Shown here piece after piece: positions 1-11,389 of a DNA stretch of 64,000 nucleotides. The stretch is from Zymoseptoria tritici IPO323. Its lineage: Eukaryota > Ascomycota > Dothideomycetes > Mycosphaerellales > Mycosphaerellaceae. Position numbers and translations under genes: made by a program. Position 1 is the stretch's first letter. Each line of letters starts with the position of its first letter. A model generated the notes under the pieces. That model saw only the letters and a program-made list of their open reading frames with translations, ran no database searches and was not told where the DNA came from. Location of the stretch: NCBI RefSeq assembly GCF_000219625.1, contig NC_018218.1:5952001-6016000 (forward strand), written 5' to 3'.

Positions 1-110
1 TCCAGAATCAGAAGAAGCTGGCTGACCAGCGAAGGCGCCATCAGCGGCAGATCCAGAAACAGAAGAAGCTGGCTGACCAGCGAAGGCGCCATCAGCGGCA
101 GATCCCGAAT
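1..110 (-). repeat. 51 bp in-frame tandem repeat
   Basis: Positions 1-51 and 52-102 are near-identical and a third partial unit starts at 103. The unit is 17 codons long, so copy changes keep the reading frame of the secreted protein. The array probably continues to the left of the window. Confidence 0.85.
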
Positions 111-917
111 CTGGCAGGCCAACGGAAGAGCCAGCAGCTGTAGATCCGGAGCCCGAGGCTTGCTGGCCCCCGTTGGAGCCAGCAGCAGCGGATCCAGATC
201 CAGAGCTAGACCCAGAACCTTGCTGGCCGGTAGAGCCAACGCTTCCAGAAGCAGAGCCAGAAGCAGCGGCCACGCCTTGTCCGTTCGAAACAGCAGAGCT
301 GCCAGATGGTACGCCGGCAGCACCGGCAACGCCATTACCAGCAGCTTGCTGAGCACCGTTGGCGGCACTGCCCTGAGATGCAGCACCGTTGGCTGGAGCA
401 GTAGCCTGACCGCCGACAGCCGAAGCGACTCCGTTTGCCGGAGCAGCCACAGATTGACCAGCAGACTGACCACCAAGCTGTCCAGGCTGGCCACAACCCG
501 TGATAGGGTTCGTTGGCTGAGCCAACGCGGGTGGTACATTGCATGTATCACCGCCTGTAGCGGGACCTGGAACCACAATGATGGTTGTGTGCACGTCTTG
601 CGCCGCAGCTGCAGCCGCTACATCTACTGGTGTTGAAGTAGGCGTGCTCTTGGCGAGCACTGGGACCATGATAGTCGGCAGTGTTACTGGACCACCAGGG
701 AGATAGATCGTTCCCATTGCCAGGGCCGACATGGAGAACCATCCATTACCGGTTTTTGATGCCGCAGAAGCAGCTCTGTGGTCGAGGTCAGTCTTTGCTA
801 ATTGTTTTTAAGAAGCAGTGGACGCAATTCTTACTCTTTGTCTTGAGGAGTGAGCTGGTATACAGGCCCGGCCTCCGCGACTGCGGCGAGCGCGGCCAGT
901 CCAGTAATCAACTGCAT
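1..917 (-). CDS. Secreted Ser/Gly/Ala-rich repeat protein, C-terminus beyond the window
   Basis: Two exons: 835-917 and 1-775, joined over a 59 bp intron (776-834, GTAAGA donor, CTGAC branch, CACAG acceptor) that keeps phase 2. The ATG at 917-915 opens a short signal peptide (MQLITGLAALAAVAEAG). Exon 2 stays open from 775 to the window edge. A Thr/Pro/Ala stretch with one Cys pair is followed by low-complexity Gly-Ser-Gln-Ala sequence, then 17-residue repeats (GAFAGQPASS-type core). Composition fits an extracellular, perhaps wall-linked, protein; a GPI anchor cannot be judged because the C-terminus is missing. No enzymatic domain is recognised. Secretion is an inference from the leader; the splice model rests on phase agreement. 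Confidence 0.6.
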
Positions 918-3637
918 GATTGATAAAATTCTTCGTCGGTGGTGTATAGACAAATGCGAGGCCCACCGAGGGCAGTTACCTTCGTGCGCTGGACACCGAT
1001 ACCAGCAATTGCCTGAAGGTTAGTAGATGAGCTGATGTTAGTACAATACCAGGAATGAAAAGGCAATCCGCAGGTAAAGAGATCAGAGTAAGTCGCCCAA
1101 AAGAGAAGTTGTAGAATGATGAACCAGAACTTTGGTGATGTGTGGCCAGGTTATACTATATCGCTCTCACCCAAGAATAAGAAAAGGCCGACAAGACCAC
1201 CTGCTTTCTGCATGTAGTATGTGAATATTGGGGCTGGTCTCGATCTCGACCGCACTGTTCTGTGAGACATGAGTGAAACAGAGGAATACATTGTGGAAGG
1301 CAGGCCCATCGACGCACTGCGTTAGCCGGAATGACTGTGGGTTGGGTGTAGCATGGCATTCGACCGCGTGCATGCGTGGAGGCTAGACTGTAAGACCGAC
1401 GTATAGAGGTCTCAAGCAGAGGTTTGGGAAACATACCCTCAGTGTCTCAAAGGATGTCGATCAAAGGATCTAATAGTCCTTGGCCTCGAAGACCCTGATG
1501 AGCCGTTGAAGGCTAATTCGCAATATATCCAAGCAGCCAATGACTGGGCTTCGGCGAGACCGGAGGTTGGTCTTGCGTTCGAAGCCCAGCGCCACTTCAA
1601 TAGTCCGCCGAGATGTGGACGCCCTTGTTTGGCGGCCGCCAAGGGTAGCAACCCGCCACATTGGCAAATGCTGGAGCACACATGCACAGTTTCCTGGCTT
1701 TTGTCGGGGTTGTCCACCGATGAGGCTTGAGCTGTCGTGCCTGCTGTTCTCGTACCCGATGTTACGGTGCAATTTGAGTTCACTGCATGCTTCGCAACAG
1801 CCATAAACCGCGCATGCAGGTACATGATGCGCGATGTTCAACAGTTCGGTAATCGTCCCGGATGGCGTCAGCAGCACGGCAAATGTGCGCATAAGCAACC
1901 CGTTGAAGTCGTTCACGCATCTATCGTGCATCGTCGTAGTGGCGTCATCCAGACCGCGAGCCAAGACTGTGAAGCGAAGGAATCCATTGCTGCGGATTCA
2001 CCCTGCTAACTCACCCTGCCAATTGCAAGTCTCCCAGTCATGTGTGAGCCCTCGATGGCATGGCCAGACTTCTCATCGCATCTACCTCGCCGACGGCCCA
2101 CTGCACCATTTCAGACTGTCCATGGTGCTGCGATGAACCAATGTGGTGTACTTGGCTCAAACAGGCAAAAGGACCAGCATAATTCCGTGCTTGGCTGAAC
2201 CAATGCAGACAAGTCTGAGCAAGTCTGGACACCCATCGACCTGGAAAGCTTGGACGTGTGGCGTTTGACAAGTGACCCGCGATTTAGAACCTCGTGGCCT
2301 GCCTTGTCAACCCAGCCACTGCAGGTTGGAGGCCAGGCTCGGTCCCGGCCACAGAGGGAACAGAAAGTTGACCAACACCGCCGGCCTGGGTTGACAGCGG
2401 CGGTGGCTTCGGAGCGGGCAAGATCCGGGATAAGATTAGCACTGCAACGGTCGAGGCGGGTATGTTGGATCACAGCCGTTGAGATGGCTATCAAAACGTC
2501 AGCGTTGAGGTTTACTCATAGGGCTGAGGCAGTTCACCTCGCGATGTGCACTCCCGCAAAGATTGCTGCTATACTAGCCGTCATGGTGCTCTGAATGCTC
2601 TCGTCATGGTGATGAACGACACTGCACATGTCGAGTGGTTGATAGGTGCTAAGGGTGAGGAGGATTTGGAGGAAAAAGAGGAGGTGAAGTTCACTCCTAC
2701 CACGGTACAATCGGCGCTAGTGCGGTCCGAGAGAAACCGACGCCAAGCAGATTGGGCTCGAAATGCTGGTACAAGAGCGAGAACGGTAGGGATCGACAGG
2801 CCAAGTACTGTCCATTTTCCGGAACTGATCATCCCTAAGACATGGCGGGCGTCAACTGATCCAGACGATCTTTGTTCTACGATTTCTTTTGCTCATTCAA
2901 GACCTTGTCGCGAGGCCAGAGGTTGACACAATAGGAATGCGTTATCGCCAAGATCGCGAATGCCCGATTCTCCATGCTGTCGGGCACGAGCATCGCTCCG
3001 TGTCTCCTCTCAGGCTCTCACGTTGCACGCTACAAGCGGATGGTGATCTCCGTACCCGGTGCTAAACAGGCGACAGGGGGAGAGACGTTGTCAACGGGAC
3101 TCCAGAGACGTGTTCAGGACCGTTTCCAATGCACGACTTCCAAATTCCGCGCAACTTTGACCGCACAATCTTCGCTGAGTTGGCTGGGATGGTGCAGTTG
3201 GGCGGGACAATGGACGTATCACAAATTTGCTCAACACGCCGAGATTGAGGGTCGAAAATTATCGTCCGGGCCTACGCGACTAACTCTACACACGATACTT
3301 CTCAGTTGTTTCAACCCAACAGGATAGCAGACCTCTCGACCCAAAGTGTAGACTGATTGCTCAGCTCTCCGCCACGCTCATATACAGTACTTCGTTCCGA
3401 CGAGACATTCGGCCATGACAAAGAAGCTGTCCGGCTAAAAGCAGTCGATACACGCGATCATCATCGCGATCCGCCCCTGCCGCGGCGATTTTCAGTGCGG
3501 CTCTCGTCAGATCTTGGTTCGCGGTTCGGCGCGAGCATCGAGATGCACGTTGTCCTCGTGGACGCTTCGCGTGGCATTACAAAGAGAGTTACTGCTGTAT
3601 TGGCTCTACATGACTCGGAGTATACACCACCGCTCAG
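918..3637. other. Intergenic, 2.7 kb, no recognised gene
   Basis: Short open frames exist on both strands but none starts with a good ATG, has spliceable continuations or resembles a family I know. The one structured feature is a decayed MITE copy at about 2995-3213. Confidence 0.5.
2995..3213 (+). mobile_element. Decayed copy of the 215 bp Stowaway-like MITE
   Basis: The right 60 bp (from CGCGCAACTTTGACCGCAC to GGTGCAGTTGGGCGGGA) aligns well with the right end of the copy at 47784-47998. The left end (CTCCGTGTCTCCTCTCAGG) resembles the family terminus. Length is as expected; the target duplication is not clear. Confidence 0.4.
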
Positions 3638-4681
3638 TCATGCCTTCGTTGGGAATAGTGTCGTCAATTTCGTGAATCCTTCTTCCTCCAGCACTTGTGC
3701 CCACTTGGCGCCTGGTGTAATTGTGGGTTAGTGGAGGCAATGTTCCAGGCGGAAAAAATGGTGTCTTACCTCCGTAGCCAGTCGGGATGTCCTCCTCCAT
3801 GTCCACCACGCCAGAGGGCACAATGGCGAGGGTCTTGCCTGAAATGGGAACTCAGCACCGAGTCCAGAGGTCTGGGCGAACGAATCCTTCTTACCAGCAG
3901 TCTTCTCATCCACCGCACACCTTCCAACTCCGTCCACCACATGATCAATCGACGCCCAGGGTAGGACCAAACCCGTAGCCTTACTCGGCTGATCCGGCCG
4001 CTCAATCTGATGCACTCTCTGCGTCAATGGCGTCAGAATATATCCCGGCGCGATATTATTGATCCTCGCGTTGACCTTGTGGGCCTGCCCTCTCACACTG
4101 CAGAACAACCCTCGCACCCCGAATTTGCTGGCTGAGTACCCGGTATTGTAGGGTCCGTCGATGTAGCCCATCATCGAAGAGATCAGCACCAGGGACTTGG
4201 TGAATGTCTGAGGCTGAGCCGCTGGGAGGCGAAAATAGTGCAGGGATAAGTATGTGCTGATGTAGACCCCGATCAGATTGACGTCAATCGCCTTGTGTGC
4301 TGGTTGTGCTGGGTCGTCGTCTGCTGAGAGGGAGGGTAGAGGCTGTTCCAGGGCTAGATCGATAAGTCCTTTGCTTTCTCCGCCTACGCCGGCGAAGAGG
4401 ACTGCGATGTCAAGCGTCTTGGAAGGTGCATGCCTGGCTGCGTGCTTGAATGCTGCGGCGGATGAGGTCCAGTCTGTCGTGTTACAGTGCACGTACGTTG
4501 CTCTGTCGCCGAGATTTGCGACTAGCCGTTCGCCCAAGGCATCATCCATATCGGCAATGGTCACGTAAGCGCCATGTTGGATGAACTTGGTCGCTGTTGC
4601 TTCGCCGAGTCCACTGGCGCCGCCGGTGATGATCACTGAGCGATCCTGCAGAGCATCCCAATCGATGTTTGTCGAGCTCAT
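3638..4681 (-). CDS. Classical short-chain dehydrogenase/reductase (SDR)
   Basis: Three exons: 3895-4681, 3770-3838 and 3638-3711, with introns of 56 and 58 bp (GTAAGA donors, CAG acceptors, both phase 1), giving 309 residues. The N-terminus has the cofactor motif TGGASGLG (T19-G26), an acidic residue after beta-2 (IADMDD) that favours NAD over NADP, an NLIGVY segment and the catalytic Y182-x3-K186 in YSASKFG preceded by SSMMG. The last exons supply the substrate-side tail ending LFPTKA. The fold implies oxidoreduction of a hydroxy/keto group with NAD(H), probably in the cytosol. The sequence resembles the 15-hydroxyprostaglandin-dehydrogenase-like fungal SDRs, but the substrate is unknown. 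The neighbouring P450 lies 3 kb away, too far to claim a shared pathway. Confidence 0.85.
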
Positions 4682-6087
4682 CTCTGCTTCTGCGTTGGTG
4701 TCTGTCTGTCAAAAGAACTGATCGCTGCACCGGGCTAGACAGAAATGTCTCTGGTGGAAACAACGACTTGCCTCAAGCTTGTCAACTACTTCCCCTCTCG
4801 ACGCTGTCGGCATTGGCTCACGCGGCTGCTATAGCCGTCGGTTGTCCGAGCATCGTGTCGGACCAGCAGTGCTGTGCCTGACAGCTCACAATCAAGAGCA
4901 ATATACTCTGCGACGGGCACGATGTCAGCAGCGGCGATGACTTCGTCGTGTATGTCGCGGAGCGGAAGCAAAGCTGGACTCTGGCCATCGCAAAAGGAGA
5001 TTGCCGTCTCGGTCCCGAAATCTTCCGTCATCACGTGACTGGCGAGACCGACACGTCCTTCGTCTCGTCTTCGCGTTCTCGCTGAAACAAAACTGTATCG
5101 AACGCAACATAGTTGACGCCATCGCAACGAAGCCTTCTATGCTATTGTCAGAGAGAGAAAAGACCAGCGACGCCCGCCGATTCAGTCACAGATGAAAATA
5201 TCCGCCGGTCTCTCTCTCAGATATGTCACGCTCACGCCATGCCAGTTCTTGTACAACACTCGAATGCTTGACACAATCAGGGATCGACTTGGTGACGTTC
5301 GTGATGGTGTTCGTAACAAACGATTTAGTGCTTTTAGTCGTGACATAAAAGCCGGTTCGCTAAGACTGTGCATAGGGTTAGGGTTTGGGTAATATAAAAG
5401 CGGTAGGACAACAGCGACAACATCGCAACTACTGCATTTTTATATATACAAGTTGTGCCTATATAATACCTTTATATATAAGTATTAATTAAATACTACT
5501 CTCGCCGCGATCGAGTATATATAGAGCAAACTAAGTACGATTCTCGGTTTTGCGGAATTTCGGCTTCGAATTCGGATATAAACAACAAAGTTTCTCGAAC
5601 AACATCGAGTATTCTCTACTCTAAGAACACTGCACGACTATAAAACTAGTACTAACATAAAGAACGAGCAACGACGGATACGCACATCGAAAAAAAATCG
5701 CGCCTACGGCGCAGACTGCCTATACCTCTTCGACATCGTTGCGCACCGGATACGCACGAACGTCACGAACGGAACACACTAAAAAAGGCCTGTTTTCGTG
5801 TGCGTGATAATGGTTAATCACGCACCAGAGTCGATCCCTGGACACAATACCGGGAAACAAGTCGCATGGTCCAGGAGACGCTGGCAATGCGCTATTCAAC
5901 ATGGCTTTGTGGGCGTGCATAACCTTGCTCTTTGAGTTCTGCTCCTTTGCGACGACATGCTGAAGACGATGAGCCGTTCCGACATGCGACACGCGACACT
6001 CGTATCTGCCACTCTGGCTGACACGGCATTTGGCATGTCCTGCCACGGTATCTACTCGCGGATCCGCGCGTCTATATGGTCGCTGGG
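4682..6087. other. Intergenic, 1.4 kb, no recognised gene
   Basis: Contains an AT-rich part (about 5440-5530), a short TTAGGG-like tract (5374-5389) and a 9 bp inverted repeat (5800-5825). No supported coding region. Confidence 0.45.
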
Positions 6088-6445
6088 CAAGTTATCTTTA
6101 CGCTGACCCGTACGCCTAGCAACCCGTCTTGCTAGATTACCTGCACGCCTATTTGGCTGTCCTGGTACGGACACCTGTACAACTATTCAGTCGTGCTGTT
6201 ATCCTGCCCGCACGCCCCGTAAGCCCTGCCCCGACCGTACATGTACGCTTATCTGGCCATGATGGTAATGCACAGGTACGCGCACACGTACGCCTACTTG
6301 TCCCCACTGGGCACTTACATGCACGCCGACTTTGCCGTCCTACTACCTGCACTGTATAGATGTCCGGACGACGACTCGCACGCCTAAATACCCGCCATGC
6401 CACGCTATCCGGACGCTCAATACCACGCCTATTCAGGTGCCTTGC
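6088..6445 (+). repeat. 34 bp dispersed minisatellite, cluster 1
   Basis: Degenerate units of the family TTACCTGTACGCCTATTTGG followed by CATGTCCTGCTAAC. Recognisable cores include TTACCTGCACGCCTATTTGG near 6137 and ATGTACGCTTATCTGGC near 6241. Units are more diverged and spacing less regular than in the cluster at 43279. Confidence 0.6.
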
Positions 6446-7045
6446 TATGTTACCTGTACAATTGCCTGCTCGTTCCTCAACCGCATCTTCCATCACCCCA
6501 AACAAGCAGTCCACTGCCCCAAACACAGACGCAAGACGATGCCCATGGCTATTCCGACGCAGAGACATGGCATGTATGCAGCTCGCCACTCTGCATCAAG
6601 AATGAAGAATCCCCTTCAGATTGCATGGTCGTGGACCACACACCAGAGATCTTCATCAAGCAAGAGTACAATGACGACGCCGTCGGCCCACCTCCCGCCT
6701 CCCAAGCCACAACGCACCAAACCCAAAAGTGAGCACGCCCACAATTCTCGCCAACGTGCCACGATATGCCCACGCACTCCTCCTACCCCTATCACCAGGC
6801 GACGCAGCAGTCCTGGGAGGCGCGTTCAGGTTCCAAGATCTCCAGCACAACCCAAAGTCCGCAGAAGTGCCAGGCTACGCTCTGAAATCGAGCAAGACTC
6901 TTTGCTTGACCGCGAAGATTCTGACTATAATCTTTCCAGTCCCGAAGCTTCTGCCAGCGATGAAGATCGTAGCGATGATGAGTCTAGCGCGAAACGCACA
7001 TCTACCTCTCGCGGGCCCCCAGACTCTCTTGCTCACGTACTATGA
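6397..7045 (+). CDS. Hypothetical basic/acidic low-complexity protein
   Basis: Model of two exons, 6397-6728 and 6799-7045, over a 70 bp intron with GTGAGC donor and ATCACCAG acceptor, phase 2; 192 residues. The first exon encodes a Pro/Ser/Gln-rich stretch with EIFIKQEYNDD; the second a very basic stretch (RRSSPGRRVQVP, RRSARLRSE) followed by an acidic Ser-rich tail (SASDEDRSDDESS). This looks nuclear but matches no family I know. The proposed ATG lies inside 34 bp repeat cluster 1, so the true start may differ. Another open frame (7042-7353, 103 codons) overlaps the stop by ATGA and could be joined by an intron I did not find. Confidence 0.35.
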
Positions 7046-7663
7046 TCGTCTCCCGTGGTGCTGTTTTCAAGCGCTCCGCGCTTGCGAAGCGACGGCGAGG
7101 GCGTCGCTTCGGCTCTTCACCGCCGCCAGAGGATCAACGACCCGGGAGATTCTGGGCTCACAGAATAGTCGGCACGGTGATTCTCTCCCAAAAGAAGACC
7201 GTGTCGAATATGGCAAATAATGTTGCCGTGTTCCATCGCGCGGTCGAAAACATGTCCCGCGTTTCCCGAACGGTACTCGGCGCAATGTACGCAGAAGCTC
7301 GAGACGGGAGGCCAGTCCTCATCAAGGCTGGCAATGCAGCATCTTTTGAATGATATCCGCTCATACCGAGCAGTACAACTCCTTTTACCTGGTTGTTAAA
7401 GCGGTGCGGGCAGTTCGGTGGGGCATACCCGGAGCGACGATCCCTCTGTACCGCTCATGTGTGCCGTGCCTACCCCACCTCAGGCGTACCGCGCGGTGAG
7501 GCGCACACCTTCGGCTATTGTATAATATACATCGACCGCAAAGACGACAATCTTCTCAACTTTTATCGCGGTGATCGAACCCTTGCTCCCTCGATATCGG
7601 AAACGGGATCCAAGGTTCGCCTTCATCGCCTCGTTGTCCAGGAATCAATTACCAACTTCGAGG

Positions 7664-9363
7664 ATGCATCCCGTCATCATCGTATACGCGGCATTGGCCG
7701 CCCTGATCGCAAAGTTCTTCCACTTCATCTACACCACATTGACCTCACCTGTTCGCGACGTTCCTGGCCCATTTGCTGCAAGATTCTCGAAACTCTGGTA
7801 CGTTTTCGCCATCTGGACCGGGAAAGCCGAGCAAATCAACATCGAACTCCATCGTAAGCATGCCCGAGACGGCGAATACTATGCTCCGGTCGTCCGGCTT
7901 GGGCCGAACATGTACTCCATCTCGAGACCGGAAAAAGCCATCTACGGCATTGGCTCCAAAGCGACAAAATCTTCGTGGTACGACACATGGTACGATCCCG
8001 CCCTGGAGCCGTCCCTATTTCCCGACCGAGACCCACAGAGACATGCGAATAAGCGACGGATGTTCCAGTCCATGTATGCGCTGTCGAGTCTCTTGCACTA
8101 CGAGAAGTATGTCGAGGCGGTGCAGAGCATATTCCAAGAGCGCCTGAGCGAGATCAGCTGTGATGGCAAACAGGTGGATCTACACCATTGGCTACAATGT
8201 TATGCTTTTGATGTCGTTGGAAATATCACATACGGCCGGAGGTTTGGTTTCTTGGACGAAGGACAGGACGTTGGCCAGATGATCACTTCGCTGGATTCGG
8301 TCTTGAAGTATGCCACTTTTATGGGCATCTTCTCCTGGGCTCATAGATGGGTGTACAAGTACAGCTCGAACCTTCCTGGAATGCGTGGCGGAGGTTTGCC
8401 GTATTTGGCATCGACGGTCCGGAAAGAACTGGACAGTCGTATCGCCCAGCGCGGTAAAGAGGAGAAGGACGGCGGCCGAGTGCACGATCTGGACGCCCCG
8501 AGGGACTTTCTTGATCTGGCCCTCGATGCGGAAAAGGATCCGGACAAGGCCATGACCATGAGACACGTGTACGCTATGCTTCTTTCGAATGTCGTCGCAG
8601 GCAGCGATACCACGGCTGTTTCTTTGAGCAGTGTCATATTCTACGTTGCCCGTGATCCACGAGTTCTGGCACGTCTGCGAGAGGAGCTCGATCAGGCTGT
8701 TCAAGATGGAAAGGCCACACCCGACTGCGCGGCGTTCAGAGAGACCCAAGATATGCCGTACTTCCAGGCCTGTATCAAAGAAGGACTCCGATTGACCGCT
8801 GCTACTGGCCTGCCTCTCTGGCGAGTTGTACCAGCAGGAGGAGTCGAGATGCTCGGCCACTATTTTCCCGAAGGCACCGAGGTCGGTATCAATACCTGGT
8901 TAGCACACTATGATCAGACGATCTGGGGCCAGGATGTCGCCGGTTTCCGGCCAGAACGCTGGATCGAGGCGCAAGAAGGTGATGGAAACAAGCTGAAAGT
9001 CATGGACAGCAACTTTATGCCGGTAAGTTGAGAGCTCATGTCGAATACAATCGAATGTCCCGTCGTATACACCTGTCGATCCGTTGGCATTGGCATCCAC
9101 GCTGACGTGGTCCACGTGGTCGCTGGCATGGGCGCTACCCGTCCTGTCTTCACTCTTCAGCGCTAACGGGAAGTCTATAGTTTGGCCTTGGTTCGAGAAC
9201 GTGTATCGGCCGGCACATTTCATACCTGGAGATGTGTAAGGTCATCCCAATGATCTTCTTAAACTTCGACATCGAGCTCGTGAACACGAAGTTGACGACA
9301 GAAAACCATTGGTTTGTGAAGCCGACGAATTTTGCGGTGAAGCTAAGACGGAGACAAAATTAA
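7664..9363 (+). CDS. Cytochrome P450 monooxygenase
   Basis: Two exons, 7664-9022 and 9181-9363, across a 158 bp intron (GTAAGT donor, CTAAC branch, CTATAG acceptor, phase 0), giving 513 residues. Start chosen at the ATG before the hydrophobic anchor MHPVIIVYAALAALIAKFF; the reading frame upstream has no ATG. All class hallmarks are present: oxygen-binding I-helix AGSDTT (312-317), E373-x2-R376 in KEGLRL, FRPERW, and, only after splicing, the haem loop FGLGSRTC with Cys461. An ER-membrane monooxygenase using P450 reductase is implied. The overall pattern resembles pisatin-demethylase-like fungal P450s; the substrate is unknown. A MITE lies 33 bp behind the stop, and the retrotransposon nest begins 356 bp behind it. 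Confidence 0.92.
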
Positions 9364-9396
9364 CGCAACATGATGATCTGTGTACATGGTACGCTA

Positions 9397-9611
9397 CCTC
9401 CGTGGTCCCGCTCAAACTGCACCGTATATGATGGACTCCGGTGGCCTAGAGTGCAGCCTGCGCGGGAGAACGGAGAAACAATCGAAAGAGTTGTACGTCT
9501 ACGCAGAACCGAAAGCAGCGACTAGGAGGCAGAGGCTCTCCGACAAATACTGTACGATCAAACACACCAGAGTCCGTCTTGCGTATTGCGGTTTGAGCGG
9601 AGCCATGGAGG
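9397..9611 (+). mobile_element. Stowaway-like MITE, copy A
   Basis: 215 bp with terminal inverted repeats CCTCCGTGGTCCCGCTCAAA (left) and, on the other strand, CCTCCATGGCTCCGCTCAAA (right). Left flank is TA; the right flank reads AA, a one-base departure from the TA duplication seen in other copies. No coding capacity. Confidence 0.75.
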
Positions 9612-9719
9612 AAGATGCGGCGTTTAGAACTATTGGTGCGTTCAAGGAAGCCCAGCGCTCTGATCTGCCGCGTCAGCGCGCACGTGGCCGCGCGATTTAT
9701 TCGCTGCCCTGTACAGTCC

Positions 9720-9829
9720 TGTTGAAGATTATGAGCCATTAGATTGAAGAAGAAACTATCTACCTTCTGGCTGAGGTTTTTGAGGTACCGACATCGGTTA
9801 CTATGACTAAACAGACCCACATTTCAACA
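9720..9829 (-). repeat. Copia-1 3' LTR
   Basis: 110 bp, 107 of 110 positions equal to the copy at 30815-30924. The adjacent polypurine tract on the minus strand (9830-9840, TTAAGGGGGAG) marks the 3' side of the element. Confidence 0.92.
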
Positions 9830-9926
9830 CTCCCCCTTAACCGATAGTCGGTTATTATTAAAAAACTCTAATACCTTAACTCCAAACATCCTTGTCCTGC
9901 TGCCTTATCAAAAACCTCGGTTGACT

Positions 9927-10640
9927 TTAAGGGAAAAAGAGCATAGCTACCTGTCCTTATAACCTTAGAATCCTCCGAATCGCACGCCTTGTCCCTCTTG
10001 CCTATAATCCTCCCTTAAAGCGACCGGTTGCTACACCAAGTGTGAGTTCGGCTGTAATTGCATGCTTAGTAATAAATTAAAGGTATCTTTCATCTACTGT
10101 GTCTCGTATAATATTAACTAGAAATTCATTAATCCGAACCCAGGAGGCAATCTGCTAATAGTGTCGGTTGTTCTCGTAGCTAGTAGTAAAGAGCTCTGTA
10201 GGGATCGGATCTCCGGGAAATTCTTCTAGGTTAGTAAGGACTCGGAGAAAATAAGGTCCAAGTTGTCGTGCAATATCGGCAACTCCATTTATCCAGGTCC
10301 AGCGGTTTAATAAGTCCAGTTCTAGTCTCGGTATTCTAGTAAGTGCGCCAGGTCGAAGAAAACGAACGTCGCCAATTAGCAGTTCGACGACATGTTGTAG
10401 TGCGCTCCAGTCAAAGTGGTTTCTTCCTACGTCGTGTCGTGTCGTTTCGTCGTCGTGTTCTTAGTTTAGCGCGTGGTAAAGTTCCACGTATCGTCGCTGT
10501 AGTCTCAGGTTCCTGTATCGTAGGGTCTCTATGTTGTGTCGGTTTCTGCGATAGTTGTGTTAGGTGTAGATTGGTAAAGTTGAGCTTTCGCGTGTTTAGG
10601 TGCTTTTAAAGACGGTCACCAGGTTATTTAAAGAGATTTT
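9927..10640 (-). pseudogene. Copia-1 accessory reading frame after pol (unknown function)
   Basis: A single minus-strand frame runs about 235 codons between the RNase H stop and the 3' LTR. It is broken only by TAA/TAG at places where Gln (CAA/CAG) is expected; several Trp TGG codons are kept. Readable segments include ALQHVVELLIGDVRFL, NRWTWINGVADIARQLG, YFLRVLTNLEEFPGD and SWVRINEFLVNIIRDT. It is in a different frame from pol, overlaps its end, and resembles neither gag nor RNase H as I know them. It could be an accessory protein or captured host sequence. Composition looks like globular, mainly helical protein. No family is recognised. Confidence 0.5.
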
Positions 10641-11370
10641 CAAGCAGGGAATCGATATCTCTCTATGCCGATGTTTGACCGCGCGAATAGGGCTCGTACT
10701 CCTTCACCGCTCTTGGCCTTCGATATTCTGTCCGGGTCCAGTCTAGTAATACCAAGTCCCCGAGTGTAGAATTCGAAAGTTCTCTTGTCTAGTGCCTTAG
10801 TAAAGATGTCCGATGTGTTGAAGTGTCCGGGAACGTAGTCGATTCGAATGAGCTTCTTATTAACTAGTTGGCGTGTATAATGAAATTGAACGCGAATGTG
10901 CTTAGTCCTTTCGTGCATCTTAGGATTGTTCGCAATGCGAATCGCACTTTGGTTGTCCACCTTCAATTTTATTATCTCTTGTAGGTGTCCCAGAAACTCT
11001 AGTATGTTCTTTAGCCACACTGCTTCTTTCGCTGCGTAGTAGAGGGCAGTGTATTCCGCTTCTGCCGTTAACAGCGCAATAGTCGTCTGTTTCTTGCATC
11101 TCTAGCTAACGGCAGTGCCACCGATAGTAAAGACGTAGCCACTAATCGACCTGCTGTCGGATCTGTCGCCGGCGTATTCTACATCGCTGAATCCAAGGAC
11201 ATCGTCACCTCCTCCGTATTCTAAACCGCATTCCAGTGTGCCGAGGATGTATCGAAGGATTCGCTTTACTTGCTCGAAATGCTTCTTTAATGGGTTCGAG
11301 CAGTACCGACTGGCTATTGAGACGCTAAACGCAAGGTCTGGTCGAGTGCCTAGCATTCCGTACATTAAGG
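10640..11370 (-). pseudogene. Copia-1 RNase H region of pol
   Basis: Minus-strand segments read as the copia RNase H: MYGMLGTRPDLAFSVS, RILRYILGTLECGLEYGG, SDVEYAGDRSDSRSISGY, then LKVDNQSAIRIANNPK, IRVQFHYTRQLV and the C-terminal FNTSDIFTKAL. The order and spacing match copia polyproteins. In-frame stops separate the blocks, e.g. a TAA where YQLIVGSLMY is expected. The SDVEYAGD block corresponds to the usual SDADWAGD, so several acidic/aromatic positions have changed. Confidence 0.85.
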
Positions 11371-11389
11371 ACCCTACTATTAATTAATA

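Noticed and set aside
5374..5389. Interstitial telomere (AGGGTTAGGGTTTGGG)
   Set aside because: Barely two units; expected by chance and not flanked by subtelomeric features.
5800..5841. tRNA-like fold (9 bp inverted repeat followed by CCAG...CTGG with TCGATCC)
   Set aside because: No acceptor stem or D-arm can be drawn and the T-loop lacks the full GGTTCGA box.
8192..8860. Minus-strand frame of over 200 codons opposite the P450
   Set aside because: Shadow of the P450 codon pattern; no domain and no start context.
3638..9363. Secondary-metabolite cluster (SDR plus P450)
   Set aside because: No backbone synthase, transporter or regulator is nearby, and the two genes are 3 kb apart and divergent.
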